14,327 nucleotides of DNA from positions 1-14,327 of the forward strand of contig JAHEKD010000012.1 of the NCBI GenBank assembly GCA_024638545.1, in the 5' to 3' direction. Positions 1 to 8,014 of this stretch are shown here, piece by piece. How positions within the stretch are numbered: position 1 is the first letter of the stretch; each line of letters begins with the position of its first letter. Source of the stretch: Gammaproteobacteria bacterium (GTDB lineage: Bacteria > Pseudomonadota > Gammaproteobacteria > Arenicellales > JAHEKD01). The position numbers and the translations under genes are program-made. The notes under the pieces were generated by a model, which saw nothing but the letters and a program-made list of their open reading frames with translations, searched no databases and was not told where the DNA came from.

Positions 1-10
1 GGTAAACAGT

Positions 11-1198
11 GTGACAATTGACTTTTTACACCTGTACTGCAAATGTCCTCACTGCACGACAATGTTTCGTGCAGCCGTGTCTGACATTGACGCGAGTGAG
101 GGTTGGGCGAAATGTGGACATTGTCGAAAAGTTTTTGACTGCAGGACAAATGAAATTAAGCCTGAGGATTTCGTTAGTGCAGGGGAACCTGGTGAAGATG
201 ATTCGGTTGAGCAAACACCGGGTACTGGCTCCGGTCCCTCAGCCGAAAATAGCGAAACCGATGATTTTATGCCTCAGATCTCCATATTTGACGATTCTGA
301 GCAGCCGAACGTCCCGGGACTGGAGAGATCAGGCGAAATCGGCATGACAGATTCTGATGTCGAAAATCAGAATCCCGGCGGTCGTGATAACAAAACAGCA
401 GAACCAGACAACACGGCCGAAGACAAGTGGCCATCAGTTGAGAACTATACGGCTGATCCACAATCTGGACATGCAGATAAGGCACCGGATCGGAGTCAAA
501 ATGGCAGTTCGAGTCGTTTGCAGCCGACACCTGAGCAGCTGCCTCGAGCGGACAGGCAGGTAGTAACCGGGCAGTTGAGTACATTAAATAATCAGCGCCT
601 GGAACGACCACGCTCAAACAGCCGGTTAAATATTACGAAACCCCAGGCGGCTGGTTTTTCCGAGATTATTACAGCAAAAGCACAGTCCTGGAAGAAACAG
701 AGAAATCGCTTCAAGAAGACAAAAACATTTCCATTCACTCTGATTGCTGTAGCCTTGTTTGCGTTGCTGATCTGGCAAATTGCTATCGCGAACTACTCAA
801 AACTTTTACAGTACCGGTTTTTATCGGCACCGTTGATGGCAGTTTGTTCGATCGTGACCTGCAATGACGCGATCGCACCTGAAAATTCAGGATTTGAAAT
901 ATTACATGCGAGTGTCAGGCGACACACGTCAATGCCGAATGTCATGAGTGTCTCAGCTAAATTGATCAACTTCAGTGATGAAAACAAAATAATGCCAACA
1001 CTGAGACTGGATTTGACGGATGATAACAATATTGTTATTGCTTCGCGCACAATTGAACTTACTGAGAATCCACAATTTTCCGTTCCGGCATTAACTGAAC
1101 TTGCGCCCGGGCAGGATGTACAGTTAGTGTTTAATATCAATCATCCGGATAAATTTGCGCGTGGTTTTCAATTGAATCTGGTTAATCATCAAGAATAG
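11..1198 (+). CDS. Zinc-ribbon, single-pass membrane protein of the DUF3426 type
   Basis: Predicted inner-membrane protein of 395 residues with unknown biochemical role. The N-terminus carries a zinc-ribbon of the MJ0042 type: C12-P-H-C15 and C35-G-H-C38, followed by the usual V-F-D. Residues about 45-235 are a long polar, acidic linker rich in D, E, N, S and P with little predicted order. One transmembrane helix lies at about 241-263 (FPFTLIAVALFALLIWQIAI), and the remaining ~130 residues match the position of the DUF3426 domain, which would be periplasmic. The start is a GTG; no ATG exists before the zinc-ribbon, and the Shine-Dalgarno is weak. The stop codon directly abuts the dusB ATG, so the two genes are surely co-transcribed. 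In many gammaproteobacteria this gene lies between prmA and dusB; whether prmA is upstream cannot be seen here. Family assignment is fairly sure; function is not known. Confidence 0.85.
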   Translation: MTIDFLHLYCKCPHCTTMFRAAVSDIDASEGWAKCGHCRKVFDCRTNEIKPEDFVSAGEPGEDDSVEQTPGTGSGPSAENSETDDFMPQISIFDDSEQPNVPGLERSGEIGMTDSDVENQNPGGRDNKTAEPDNTAEDKWPSVENYTADPQSGHADKAPDRSQNGSSSRLQPTPEQLPRADRQVVTGQLSTLNNQRLERPRSNSRLNITKPQAAGFSEIITAKAQSWKKQRNRFKKTKTFPFTLIAVALFALLIWQIAIANYSKLLQYRFLSAPLMAVCSIVTCNDAIAPENSGFEILHASVRRHTSMPNVMSVSAKLINFSDENKIMPTLRLDLTDDNNIVIASRTIELTENPQFSVPALTELAPGQDVQLVFNINHPDKFARGFQLNLVNHQE

Positions 1199-2185
1199 AT
1201 GAACATAGGTCCGTATCGATTCGAAAATGCCGTGTTTGCAGCACCCATGGCTGGCGTTAGCGATGCAATTTTCAGGAGGCTTGCAATAACCTATGGTGCT
1301 TCGCTTGCGGTTTGTGAAATGGTTAGTGCAAATGCCATGCTCTATGAATCTTCAAAGACACGCTGGCGGTTGAAGCATCTGGACGATAACACTGTCAGGT
1401 CGGTTCAAATCGTAGGGCACGATCCGTTTATGATGGCGCAGGCGGCAAGGCTGAATGTTGATGATGGAGCACAAATTATTGACATCAATATGGGATGTCC
1501 GGCAAGAAAAGTCTGTAATAAACTGGCAGGTTCCGCGCTACTGATTGATGAACCGCAGGTTGAACGTATCCTGGATGCCGTCGTCAATGCTGTCAATGTG
1601 CCAGTCACCCTGAAAATACGCACTGGTACAAATCCCCGGCAGCGTAATGGTGTGCGAATTGCACAAATTGCGCAGCGTTGCGGGATAAAGGCAATCGCCG
1701 TGCACGGGCGTACTCGCGCCTGTCGATTTAAGGGCGATGCAGAATTCGATACTATTCGACAAATCAAACAGGCAGTCGCATTACCTGTAATCGCTAACGG
1801 TGATATTGATAGTGCGACTAAAGCACGAGAGGTTCTTGATTATACCGGCGCAGATGGCGTGATGATCGGCCGGGCCGGACAGGGTGCGCCCTGGATATTT
1901 GAACAAATCACCGCCTATTTGAATGACAAAAAAATTGTTGGTGATCCTGGTGTGGATGAAAGAGGTCAGCTGTTATTGTCAGTACTTGAGCAAATGTACC
2001 GTCTATACGGTGAATATTCAGGTGTTCGCAGGGCTCGTAAGCACATCAGCTGGTATACGAAAGGCATAAAAGGCAGTAATGAATTCAGAAAAAACGTCAA
2101 TGTGGTTGAATCTTCTGCTCAGCAATTTAAAATGACTGATGAATTTTTTAAAACACAAGTAGCGATAGCCCGAATTGCAGCCTGA
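1199..2185 (+). CDS. dusB: tRNA-dihydrouridine synthase B
   Basis: FMN- and NADPH-dependent enzyme that reduces uridine to dihydrouridine in the D-loop of tRNA; cytoplasmic. The 328-residue protein is full length for DusB (about 320). Visible family features: the flavin-barrel opening APMAGVSD at residues 15-22, the active-site stretch NMGCPARKV with the catalytic cysteine at C100, LKIRTG and AVHGRTR in the middle of the TIM barrel, IANGDI and GVMIGRAGQGAPW near its end, and a C-terminal helical tRNA-binding part containing RRARKHISWY. It begins on the base after the stop of the zinc-ribbon gene and ends 12 bases before fis, which indicates one transcript. In E. coli the dusB-fis order is the same, and upstream dusB sequence is known to boost fis translation. 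Identification is secure; the choice of DusB over DusA/DusC rests on the motifs and the fis neighbour. Confidence 0.96.
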   Translation: MNIGPYRFENAVFAAPMAGVSDAIFRRLAITYGASLAVCEMVSANAMLYESSKTRWRLKHLDDNTVRSVQIVGHDPFMMAQAARLNVDDGAQIIDINMGCPARKVCNKLAGSALLIDEPQVERILDAVVNAVNVPVTLKIRTGTNPRQRNGVRIAQIAQRCGIKAIAVHGRTRACRFKGDAEFDTIRQIKQAVALPVIANGDIDSATKAREVLDYTGADGVMIGRAGQGAPWIFEQITAYLNDKKIVGDPGVDERGQLLLSVLEQMYRLYGEYSGVRRARKHISWYTKGIKGSNEFRKNVNVVESSAQQFKMTDEFFKTQVAIARIAA

Positions 2186-2197
2186 TGCAAATTATAG

Positions 2198-2452
2198 ATG
2201 CCAACTGATCAAAAATCCAAGCCATCAATGCCTCTGTGCAAGCACGTGGAGCAGTGTGTTGAGCAATATTTTACTGATCTTGATGGCGAATATCCTGTCG
2301 GGCTGTACGAACGCGTGATAGCAGAGGTTGAAAAACCACTTATTGAGGTGGTCATGAAAAAAAATCTGGGAAACCAGACACGTACTGCAAAAATGCTCGG
2401 TATTAATCGAAATACCTTGCGCAAGAAACTCGTACAGTACTCTATTGAATAA
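2198..2452 (+). CDS. fis: DNA-binding protein Fis
   Basis: Nucleoid-associated homodimer that bends DNA and, in well-studied relatives, activates rRNA promoters and shapes growth-phase expression. The C-terminal helix-turn-helix is clear: GNQTRTAKMLGINRNTLRKKL at about 58-78. The preceding dimerisation helices align with E. coli Fis (YFTDLDGEYPVGLYERV, then IAEVEKPLIEVVM). The protein is 84 residues against 98 in E. coli; the missing part corresponds to the N-terminal beta-hairpin arm that E. coli Fis uses to stimulate site-specific DNA inversion, so that activity is probably absent (inference). It starts 12 bases after dusB. No clear Shine-Dalgarno precedes the ATG; the gap is AU-rich (AAATTATAG), recalling the AU element and dusB dependence described for E. 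coli fis. Identity is certain by sequence and context. Confidence 0.96.
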   Translation: MPTDQKSKPSMPLCKHVEQCVEQYFTDLDGEYPVGLYERVIAEVEKPLIEVVMKKNLGNQTRTAKMLGINRNTLRKKLVQYSIE

Positions 2453-2685
2453 GCAATCTTAAAAAGAAACGATGACAGGCCAGCCTAAATCCAGTTTAAT
2501 TAAATCATGCGTCAACACCATGGTGAGTCAATCGGCAGTTCGAGGTCGGCGAAGCAGCTTGAAAAACCCTCGCAATGGTCAGGCTTGCGTGCAGATTCAG
2601 TATTGATTTTGATCAGCTTGGATTTCACAGCTTCTTCCGGACTTATTCTCTAGTTTGCATAATTAAATTTTGAGGTACCACTTGT
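2453..2685. other. Intergenic region between fis and purH
   Basis: This 233-base stretch must hold the end of the dusB-fis transcript and the purH start signals. No hairpin with a T-run was seen after fis, and no good sigma-70 promoter pair or PurR-type palindrome was found before purH. A CATAAT hexamer at 2658-2663 has no matching -35 at normal spacing. A 44-codon ORF (2472-2606, +, starting MTGQPKSS) spans much of it, with only a weak AAGAAA upstream as a ribosome-binding site; it is described as a finding rather than called as a gene. The purH Shine-Dalgarno TGAGG lies at 2671-2675. Confidence 0.5.
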
Positions 2686-4242
2686 ATGACAGATGGCATA
2701 AAGGCAATCAGTTGCGCTTTAATCAGTGTCTCGGATAAAACCGGTGTTGTTGAATTTGCCAAATTTTTACAACAACATGGCATAAAAATACTATCAACCG
2801 GCGGCACCGCCCGGTTGTTGATAGAAAATGGTTTGACCGTTACCCAGGTCTCTGACCATACTGGTTTTCCGGAAATGATGGATGGAAGGGTTAAAACTCT
2901 CCATCCGAAGATTCATGGCGGGATATTGGGCAGGCGCGGGCTGGATGATCAGGTGATGAGCGATAACCTGATTGAAGCCATAGATCTGGTCGTTGTAAAT
3001 CTCTACCCGTTTGAAGAAACAATCGCCAAGGGTTGCGATTTTAAAGCAGCAATCGAAAATATCGATATTGGCGGACCCGCAATGATTCGGTCGGCGGCAA
3101 AAAATCACAATGATGTGACGGTCGTCGTCGATGCGGGAGACTATACATCTATCATGCAACAGCTAGGAACTAATGGCGGCACAGATTTGCAGCTTCGAAG
3201 ACAGCTGGCAGCAAAAGTCTTTGCCCATACCGCTCGGTATGATGGCCTGATCTCTAATTATCTGAATCAAGACGAGAATGCATTACCTACTGTCTACAGC
3301 ATGCAGTATGAGCAAATCATGCCCATGCGATATGGCGAAAACCCGCATCAGCGGGCCGCGTTCTACCGCCAGCATCAACCAATGCGGGGCTCTCTTGCAG
3401 CCGCCAGACTGTTACAGGGTAAAGCCCTGTCCTACAATAATGTGGCCGATGCTGACGCTGCACTTGAGTGTGTTAAAGAATTTCAGCAACCAGCGTGTGT
3501 GATTGTCAAACATGCAAATCCCTGCGGTGTCGCTATTTCATCAGATATTTTTAATGCCTACGACATGGCTCATCAGACTGATCCGACATCGGCATTCGGC
3601 GGCATAATTGCGTTTAATCGTGAACTGGATGAGAACACGGCAAAGACCATCGTTGAACGGCAGTTCGTTGAAGTGATTATTGCGCCCGGTTTGAGTGATC
3701 ACGCAAAAGCAGTGGTTTCTGAAAAACCTAATATCAGGGTGCTGGAAACCGGTGAATGGCCGGCACAAACAGCTCAAACTCTGGATTACAAACGAGTCAG
3801 CGGAGGTCTGTTGATACAGCAACGTGATGAGGGAAAATTAACGGATGTAGATGTTAAAACAGTGAGTCGAAGACAGGCAACGAAACAGGAGCTTGACGAT
3901 ATGCTGTTTGCCTGGAAAGTGGTCAAGCACGTTAAATCCAATGCAATTATTTATGCAAAAAATGGTCGCACGATAGGCATTGGGGCAGGTCAAATGAGTC
4001 GAATTTACTCGGCAAGAATTGCCGCCATAAAAGCCGCGGATGAGGGTCTAGATGTGGCAGGCTCGGTCATGGCCTCAGACGCATTTTTTCCTTTTCGAGA
4101 TGGTATCGATGCTGCAAGCGAGGTTGGAATCAGGGCCGTTATTCAACCTGGCGGGTCAATGCGAGATGATGAAGTGATTGCCGCTGCTAACGAATTCGAT
4201 ATGGCCATGCTGTTTACCGGCATGCGACATTTCAGGCATTGA
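2686..4242 (+). CDS. purH: Bifunctional AICAR transformylase / IMP cyclohydrolase
   Basis: Carries out the last two steps of de novo IMP synthesis: formylation of AICAR with 10-formyl-tetrahydrofolate to FAICAR, then ring closure to IMP; cytoplasmic dimer. The N-terminal MGS-like cyclohydrolase domain (about 1-200) shows [15 protein letters not shown] and [17 protein letters not shown] (65-81). The transformylase domain shows the catalytic K275-H276 within KHANPCGVA, followed by DPTSAFGG, and ends with [12 protein letters not shown] and [12 protein letters not shown], closing on TGMRHFRH. Length 518 is normal (E. coli 529). The ATG has TGAGG ten bases upstream. The stop is one base before the purD ATG, so purH and purD form one operon. 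No truncation or frameshift is visible. Confidence 0.98.
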   Translation: MTDGIKAISCALISVSDKTGVVEFAKFLQQHGIKILSTGGTARLLIENGLTVTQVSDHTGFPEMMDGRVKTLHPKIHGGILGRRGLDDQVMSDNLIEAIDLVVVNLYPFEETIAKGCDFKAAIENIDIGGPAMIRSAAKNHNDVTVVVDAGDYTSIMQQLGTNGGTDLQLRRQLAAKVFAHTARYDGLISNYLNQDENALPTVYSMQYEQIMPMRYGENPHQRAAFYRQHQPMRGSLAAARLLQGKALSYNNVADADAALECVKEFQQPACVIVKHANPCGVAISSDIFNAYDMAHQTDPTSAFGGIIAFNRELDENTAKTIVERQFVEVIIAPGLSDHAKAVVSEKPNIRVLETGEWPAQTAQTLDYKRVSGGLLIQQRDEGKLTDVDVKTVSRRQATKQELDDMLFAWKVVKHVKSNAIIYAKNGRTIGIGAGQMSRIYSARIAAIKAADEGLDVAGSVMASDAFFPFRDGIDAASEVGIRAVIQPGGSMRDDEVIAAANEFDMAMLFTGMRHFRH

Positions 4243-4243
4243 C

Positions 4244-5533
4244 ATGATGAAAGTTTTAATCATTGGTAGCGGCGGGCGAGAACATGCATTGGCATGGAAG
4301 GTTTCCCAGTGCGATTATGTTAATAAAATTTATGTCGCACCGGGCAACGCAGGAACAGCAACTGAAAGATCCGTTGAGAATGTGCCAATTGCGGCTGAAG
4401 ATATTTCTGCCTTACTGGAATTTGCGAATGATAAAAACATAGACCTGACTATTGTCGGACCGGAAGCGCCACTGGTTGCCGGTATTGTCGATCGTTTTGT
4501 TGCATCGAACAGAGCTTGTTTTGGTCCGCTGGCAAAAGCCGCACAGCTTGAAGGATCGAAGGCATTCACAAAAGCGTTTCTGGCTCGACATCAGATTCCG
4601 ACCGCCGCCTATGCATCATTTGAGGATCTTGATCAGGCCCGTGATTATATACAAAAAATTGATGCACCTGTGGTGGTTAAAGCCGATGGGCTCGCGGCGG
4701 GCAAAGGAGTGATTATTGCTCACACGTCTCAGCAGGCGATCGACGCTGCCACCGACATGCTTGCTGGCAATCGGTTTGGTGAAGCAGGCAATCGTATTGT
4801 AATTGAAGAATTCTTAACTGGAGAAGAAGCCAGTTTCATCTGTATTGTTGACGGTAAGACAGTTTTACCGTTAGCCAGCTCGCAGGATCACAAGGCCAGG
4901 GATGATGGGGACCGCGGACCAAATACGGGTGGTATGGGTGCGTATTCGCCCGCGCCCGTAGTCGATGAAGTCATCCACGAGAGAATTATGCAGCAAGTCA
5001 TCTTGCCGACTGTAGACGGGCTGATGAAAGATGGAATCCACTACACTGGATTCCTCTATGCCGGCCTTATGATTGACAATCAATGCGTGCCGAATGTCAT
5101 TGAGTTCAACTGCCGGTTTGGTGATCCCGAAGCACAGCCGATAATGATGCGGCTCGAATCCGACCTTGTTGGGTTGTGCTTATCCGCAGTAAATGGAGAA
5201 CTTCGGGACAAAAAGATCGACTGGAATAAAAAAGCAGCATTAGGTGTTGTTCTGGCTGCTGAGGGGTATCCTGAGAACTACGAAAAAGGCATGGTGATAT
5301 CGGGTTTGGACCGTGCCACGGATGCGAATACAAAAGTCTTCCATGCGGGTACGCAAATTAAAAATGGTCAGAATGTAACCAGTGGCGGCCGGGTACTGTG
5401 CGTCACTGCCCTGGGCGATAGCGTCAGTCAGGCTCGGCTGAATGCATATAAAGCCGTCGAGGCAATTTCCTTTGAGGGTGCTTTTTATCGCAGTGATATT
5501 GGTTATCGTGCGATTGAACGTGAAAACATTTAA
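4244..5533 (+). CDS. purD: Phosphoribosylamine-glycine ligase (GAR synthetase)
   Basis: ATP-grasp enzyme that joins glycine to 5-phosphoribosylamine to give GAR, the second step of purine synthesis; cytoplasmic. The N-terminal Rossmann-like part begins KVLIIGSGGREHALAWK. Other landmarks are VGPEAPLVAGI, the ATP-binding KADGLAAGKGVIIA at about 146-159, GPNTGGMGAYSPAP near 225-238 and the metal-binding EFNCRFGDPE near 287-296. From the ATG at 4244 the protein has 429 residues, equal to E. coli PurD. The open frame extends upstream to 4178, but that part lies inside purH and is not like PurD. A second ATG at 4247 is equally possible; the AGG at 4234-4236 serves either. It begins one base after the purH stop, so translational coupling is likely. 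A 94-base gap without an evident terminator follows. Confidence 0.97.
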   Translation: MMKVLIIGSGGREHALAWKVSQCDYVNKIYVAPGNAGTATERSVENVPIAAEDISALLEFANDKNIDLTIVGPEAPLVAGIVDRFVASNRACFGPLAKAAQLEGSKAFTKAFLARHQIPTAAYASFEDLDQARDYIQKIDAPVVVKADGLAAGKGVIIAHTSQQAIDAATDMLAGNRFGEAGNRIVIEEFLTGEEASFICIVDGKTVLPLASSQDHKARDDGDRGPNTGGMGAYSPAPVVDEVIHERIMQQVILPTVDGLMKDGIHYTGFLYAGLMIDNQCVPNVIEFNCRFGDPEAQPIMMRLESDLVGLCLSAVNGELRDKKIDWNKKAALGVVLAAEGYPENYEKGMVISGLDRATDANTKVFHAGTQIKNGQNVTSGGRVLCVTALGDSVSQARLNAYKAVEAISFEGAFYRSDIGYRAIERENI

Positions 5534-5627
5534 TTCTGGACAGCTGTTGGTTTAGAATAGACACCTGTTTAGCTATGACAAGGTCGCCCTTAAGGCATTC
5601 ATTAATATAATTATTGGAGAATAATAT

Positions 5628-6092
5628 ATGCGTAAATTGCTGATTCTAAGCGTTGCCGCTCTATTACACGGTTGTACAACGACAACATCAACCACACTGC
5701 TGGACGATGTTTCCACTGACAAGGTCTACAACGTCGTTTTTGAAGGCTCTCCGGACCTTAGTGGAAAGCGGGTATTGGCATCCGAGCTTGAAATCGGAGA
5801 AGTGCTAACCAGTTCTGAAAAAAATGCAGGCGTGACGGTTGCTAAAATATCCATTGATTCTGATTACGATGATCTTATGAACAGTAATACAGTATTCGTT
5901 GCACAGGACGGCATGCTTGTACATGAGGTGCTTGCTGATGAGGGTGAGCAGCTCAATGAGGGTGACAAGGTTATGGGTTTTACCAGTAAAACCAAGCTGG
6001 TATGGTATAAAACCAAACTAAAAGTCCAGGATGCAACCAGCTACACCAAGCAAAAGGCACAGGAACTCTACAAAAAAGCCGGTGGCAGCTAA
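5628..6092 (+). CDS. Small predicted lipoprotein with an MCE-like core
   Basis: I do not recognise this gene by name. The 154-residue product begins with a short lipoprotein-type signal: MRK, a hydrophobic stretch (LLILSVAALL) and HGC at about 14-16; His before Gly-Cys is unusual in a lipobox, so lipidation is likely rather than certain. A Thr/Ser-rich stretch follows. Residues about 33-100 follow the MCE/MlaD pattern: an aromatic start (VVFEGSPDLSGKRV), EIGEVL in place of the usual VGxV, an alternating VTVAKISID strand, then NTVFVAQDGML. The C-terminus (LVWYKTKLKVQDATSY onward) is lysine-rich. MCE proteins bind lipids for transport between membranes, but most are anchored as part of an ABC system; no partner genes are visible here, so the role is open. 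It has a GGAG eight bases before its ATG and stands alone, facing the convergent purEK pair. Lipoprotein nature is fairly likely; the MCE link is inferred from the pattern alone. Confidence 0.7.
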   Translation: MRKLLILSVAALLHGCTTTTSTTLLDDVSTDKVYNVVFEGSPDLSGKRVLASELEIGEVLTSSEKNAGVTVAKISIDSDYDDLMNSNTVFVAQDGMLVHEVLADEGEQLNEGDKVMGFTSKTKLVWYKTKLKVQDATSYTKQKAQELYKKAGGS

Positions 6093-6393
6093 CCCGGATT
6101 TCTCAGTGCGCCGTGGTTTGGAATTTAGGGTCAATTCATCGATACAGGTCGGGCGATCATCCGCCAAAGCGTTGCCACAGCTGCGGTTAAAGGAAGATAG
6201 CCCAGGATGTGCTTGCGGGTTAGATTATCTGAATTTTCGTTAGGCCAAAAACCAAACAGGGCAGCGTGTCGCTGCCCTGCATCTGTATGTTTGAACATGG
6301 CGCCTTGATTTATAACATTCGCTCTGACAATCGCTTCGCCTGTTAAGAAATGCGGGCGATTCCAGAACTTAGATAGGTATTGTGTCCCCGGAA
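6093..6393. other. Convergent intergenic region between the lipoprotein gene and purK
   Basis: This 301-base stretch separates two convergent genes. It holds a strong hairpin (6257-6279) that fits a purK terminator, and next to the purK stop a TGTGTCCCCGGAATTA segment (6381-6396) resembling sequences that accompany REP/RAYT elements. A − strand ORF with a GTG start at 6412 (93 codons, ending at 6131) crosses the whole area; it overlaps the purK end by 19 bases and contains the hairpin. I do not call it a gene, because no ribosome-binding site is evident and I cannot match its product to a family. No terminator with a T-run was seen on the + strand after the lipoprotein gene. Confidence 0.5.
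6251..6279 (-). terminator. Rho-independent terminator of purEK
   Basis: A perfect 10-base stem (CAGGGCAGCG and CGCTGCCCTG) closes a 3-base loop at 6257-6279. Read on the − strand it is followed by TTTGGTTTTT, a slightly interrupted T-run, as expected for an intrinsic terminator about 115 bases after the purK stop. On the + strand the following bases are not T-rich, so it probably works in one direction only, though the hairpin could also stabilise the 3' end of the opposing lipoprotein mRNA. Confidence 0.75.
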
Positions 6394-7458
6394 TTAAAGA
6401 TGCGAAATGCACCAGTTAATCGCATCCGCATAATAATCATCAAGCAGCGTTTTAAGTTGATTTAGAGACTCCGCCGTGCGGGACTTATCAGGTAATGAGA
6501 AATTTATATGGCCGAGCTTGCGCATCGGCCTCACATCTTTACCGTACCAGTAGACTTCAGCGCCGGCTATTGCATGCCATCTTTTGTTGTAATCCATGCC
6601 AAGTGCGTTTAACATGACGCTGCTGTTTTTTATAACCGGCTGGACCAGCGGAATTTCTGCAACCGCCCTGAGGTGCATTTCAAACTGACTCACAGACGCC
6701 CCAGCCTGTGTCCAGTGACCGCTATTGTGAACGCGGGGTGCAATTTCATTAATATACAATCTGTTACCGACCTGAAAGCATTCCATTGCCATGACGCCAA
6801 CATACTCGAGGTGATTCATCAGGCTTGACAGCATCTGTTCAGCATCTGATTGCATTTTTTGCAGTGATCTGATCGGCGACACTGATGCCAGCAATATCCC
6901 CTGATAGTGGAGATTGGCGGTCAGAGGGTAAAATACACAATTGCCCTGTGTATTTCTGGCCCCGATGAGTGAAACCTCCTCGTCAAAACGTACTTCTTCC
7001 TCGGCGATGCAGTTATTTATCCACTGTTCCGGTATTTCATCCTCTTGCTCGCCATTGAGCCAAAGCTGGCCTTTACCATCATAACCACCACTGCGCCGCT
7101 TGAGCAGAACCTTATTTCCCAGCGTGTGGTGAAGTCTTCTTGCAGTCATGTCAATATCGACGGGCTGCCAATTGGCATGAGGCAGGCTCAGGCTATCGAG
7201 CAGTTCTTTTTGAAGGCGACGATCTGCGAAAATTTTCAAGCTGTTACGATTAAGAAAATTCGGGTGTGTTGATAACAGGGCTGTAACAGCAGTTTCCGGC
7301 CAGTGTTCAAGTTCGACAGTGATAATATCCGCGTGGTTCAAATCAGGTAGATCGGTTGCATGAATATCAACGGTATTAACCTTCAGTGCAAGCGGCATTG
7401 CCGCATGTTGCAGCATTGCACCGAGCTGCCCGGCACCCAGAACCCAGATATCACTCAT
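6394..7458 (-). CDS. purK: N5-carboxyaminoimidazole ribonucleotide synthase
   Basis: ATP-grasp enzyme that carboxylates AIR with bicarbonate and ATP to N5-CAIR, the substrate of PurE; cytoplasmic. The 354-residue product matches E. coli PurK in length (355). Seen in order: the N-terminal WVLGAGQLGAML dinucleotide-like fold; ITVELEHW; the ATP-binding LLKRRSGGYDGKGQ; the EEVRFDEEVSLIGAR strand; and the signature YINEIAPRVHNSGHWTQAG near residues 235-255, containing the metal and substrate ligands. The C-terminal domain (VYWYGKDVRPMRKLGHINF) is complete. The ATG lies 16 bases after the purE stop, so the pair is one transcript in the order purE-purK. Its 3' end overlaps a REP-like segment at the stop codon. 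Identity is certain. Confidence 0.97.
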   Translation of the reverse strand: MSDIWVLGAGQLGAMLQHAAMPLALKVNTVDIHATDLPDLNHADIITVELEHWPETAVTALLSTHPNFLNRNSLKIFADRRLQKELLDSLSLPHANWQPVDIDMTARRLHHTLGNKVLLKRRSGGYDGKGQLWLNGEQEDEIPEQWINNCIAEEEVRFDEEVSLIGARNTQGNCVFYPLTANLHYQGILLASVSPIRSLQKMQSDAEQMLSSLMNHLEYVGVMAMECFQVGNRLYINEIAPRVHNSGHWTQAGASVSQFEMHLRAVAEIPLVQPVIKNSSVMLNALGMDYNKRWHAIAGAEVYWYGKDVRPMRKLGHINFSLPDKSRTAESLNQLKTLLDDYYADAINWCISHL

Positions 7459-7474
7459 ATATCAGCCCGGCGTA

Positions 7475-7984
7475 TCATGGCCTCGGATCAGGTTCAGATA
7501 ATACGGTTTGGGTTTGTTTTGCACGATATTTTTCTACTTTTTCGGCAAGTTCGGCATCATTAGTTGCCAGTATTTGGCAAGCCAGCAGGCCGGCATTAAA
7601 TGCTCCCGAATTGCCAATTGCAAGTGCACCTACAGCTACGCCTTTTGGCATCTGCGCAATCGACAGCAGGCTATCCATACCGTTTAATGCTTTGCTCTGA
7701 ACGGGTACACCCAGTACCGGCAGGCGTGTATGCGCTGCCAGCATACCCGGTAAGTGGGCAGCACCACCTGCACCGGCTATGATGACTTTAAAACCACTGG
7801 CTGCTGAATGTTTCGCAAAATCGGCAAGTTTGTCAGGCGTGCGATGTGCAGACACCACTTCAATATGATAAGTGACGTTCAGTTCATCCAGAATTTCGGT
7901 AGCCGAGATCATAGTAGGCCAGTCGCTTTTTGAGCCCATCACAACAGCAATTCTGGGTTTGCTGTTAGATGCATCCGCAGACAT
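7475..7984 (-). CDS. purE: N5-carboxyaminoimidazole ribonucleotide mutase
   Basis: Moves the carboxyl group of N5-CAIR to C4 to give CAIR in de novo purine synthesis; a class I PurE, forming octamers in known cases. Of 169 residues, the core begins at [15 protein letters not shown], followed by [12 protein letters not shown] (the substrate-binding loop with its essential His), [41 protein letters not shown] and [14 protein letters not shown]. Presence of PurK in the same operon agrees with the class I (N5-CAIR) reaction. The ATG at 7984 gives a short 10-residue lead before the conserved core. A promoter is recognisable 30-60 bases upstream (8015-8043). No defects are visible. Confidence 0.98.
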   Translation of the reverse strand: MSADASNSKPRIAVVMGSKSDWPTMISATEILDELNVTYHIEVVSAHRTPDKLADFAKHSAASGFKVIIAGAGGAAHLPGMLAAHTRLPVLGVPVQSKALNGMDSLLSIAQMPKGVAVGALAIGNSGAFNAGLLACQILATNDAELAEKVEKYRAKQTQTVLSEPDPRP

Positions 7985-8014
7985 GCAGTTTTCCTAAATA
8001 ATTCACGATTCCGA

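Noticed and set aside
1..21. A frame reading to TGA at 19-21 that could be the end of prmA, the usual upstream neighbour
   Set aside because: Only six codons are visible (ending Gly-Lys-Gln-Cys-Asp-Asn) and the family end is not diagnostic; another frame stops at 3-5. Not enough to call a gene.
4178..4243. Upstream extension of purD
   Set aside because: It lies inside purH in another frame and does not resemble PurD; the true N-terminus MKVLIIGSGGREHA begins at 4244/4247.
5606..5611. Perfect TATAAT upstream of the lipoprotein gene
   Set aside because: No -35 at usual spacing, and the transcript would begin at the Shine-Dalgarno; most likely chance in an A/T-rich leader.
6233..6256. GTTAGGC-like core as a possible integron attC site in the purK-lipoprotein gap
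   Set aside because: A matching second core and the imperfect palindrome of an attC are not present; the only strong palindrome is the terminator.
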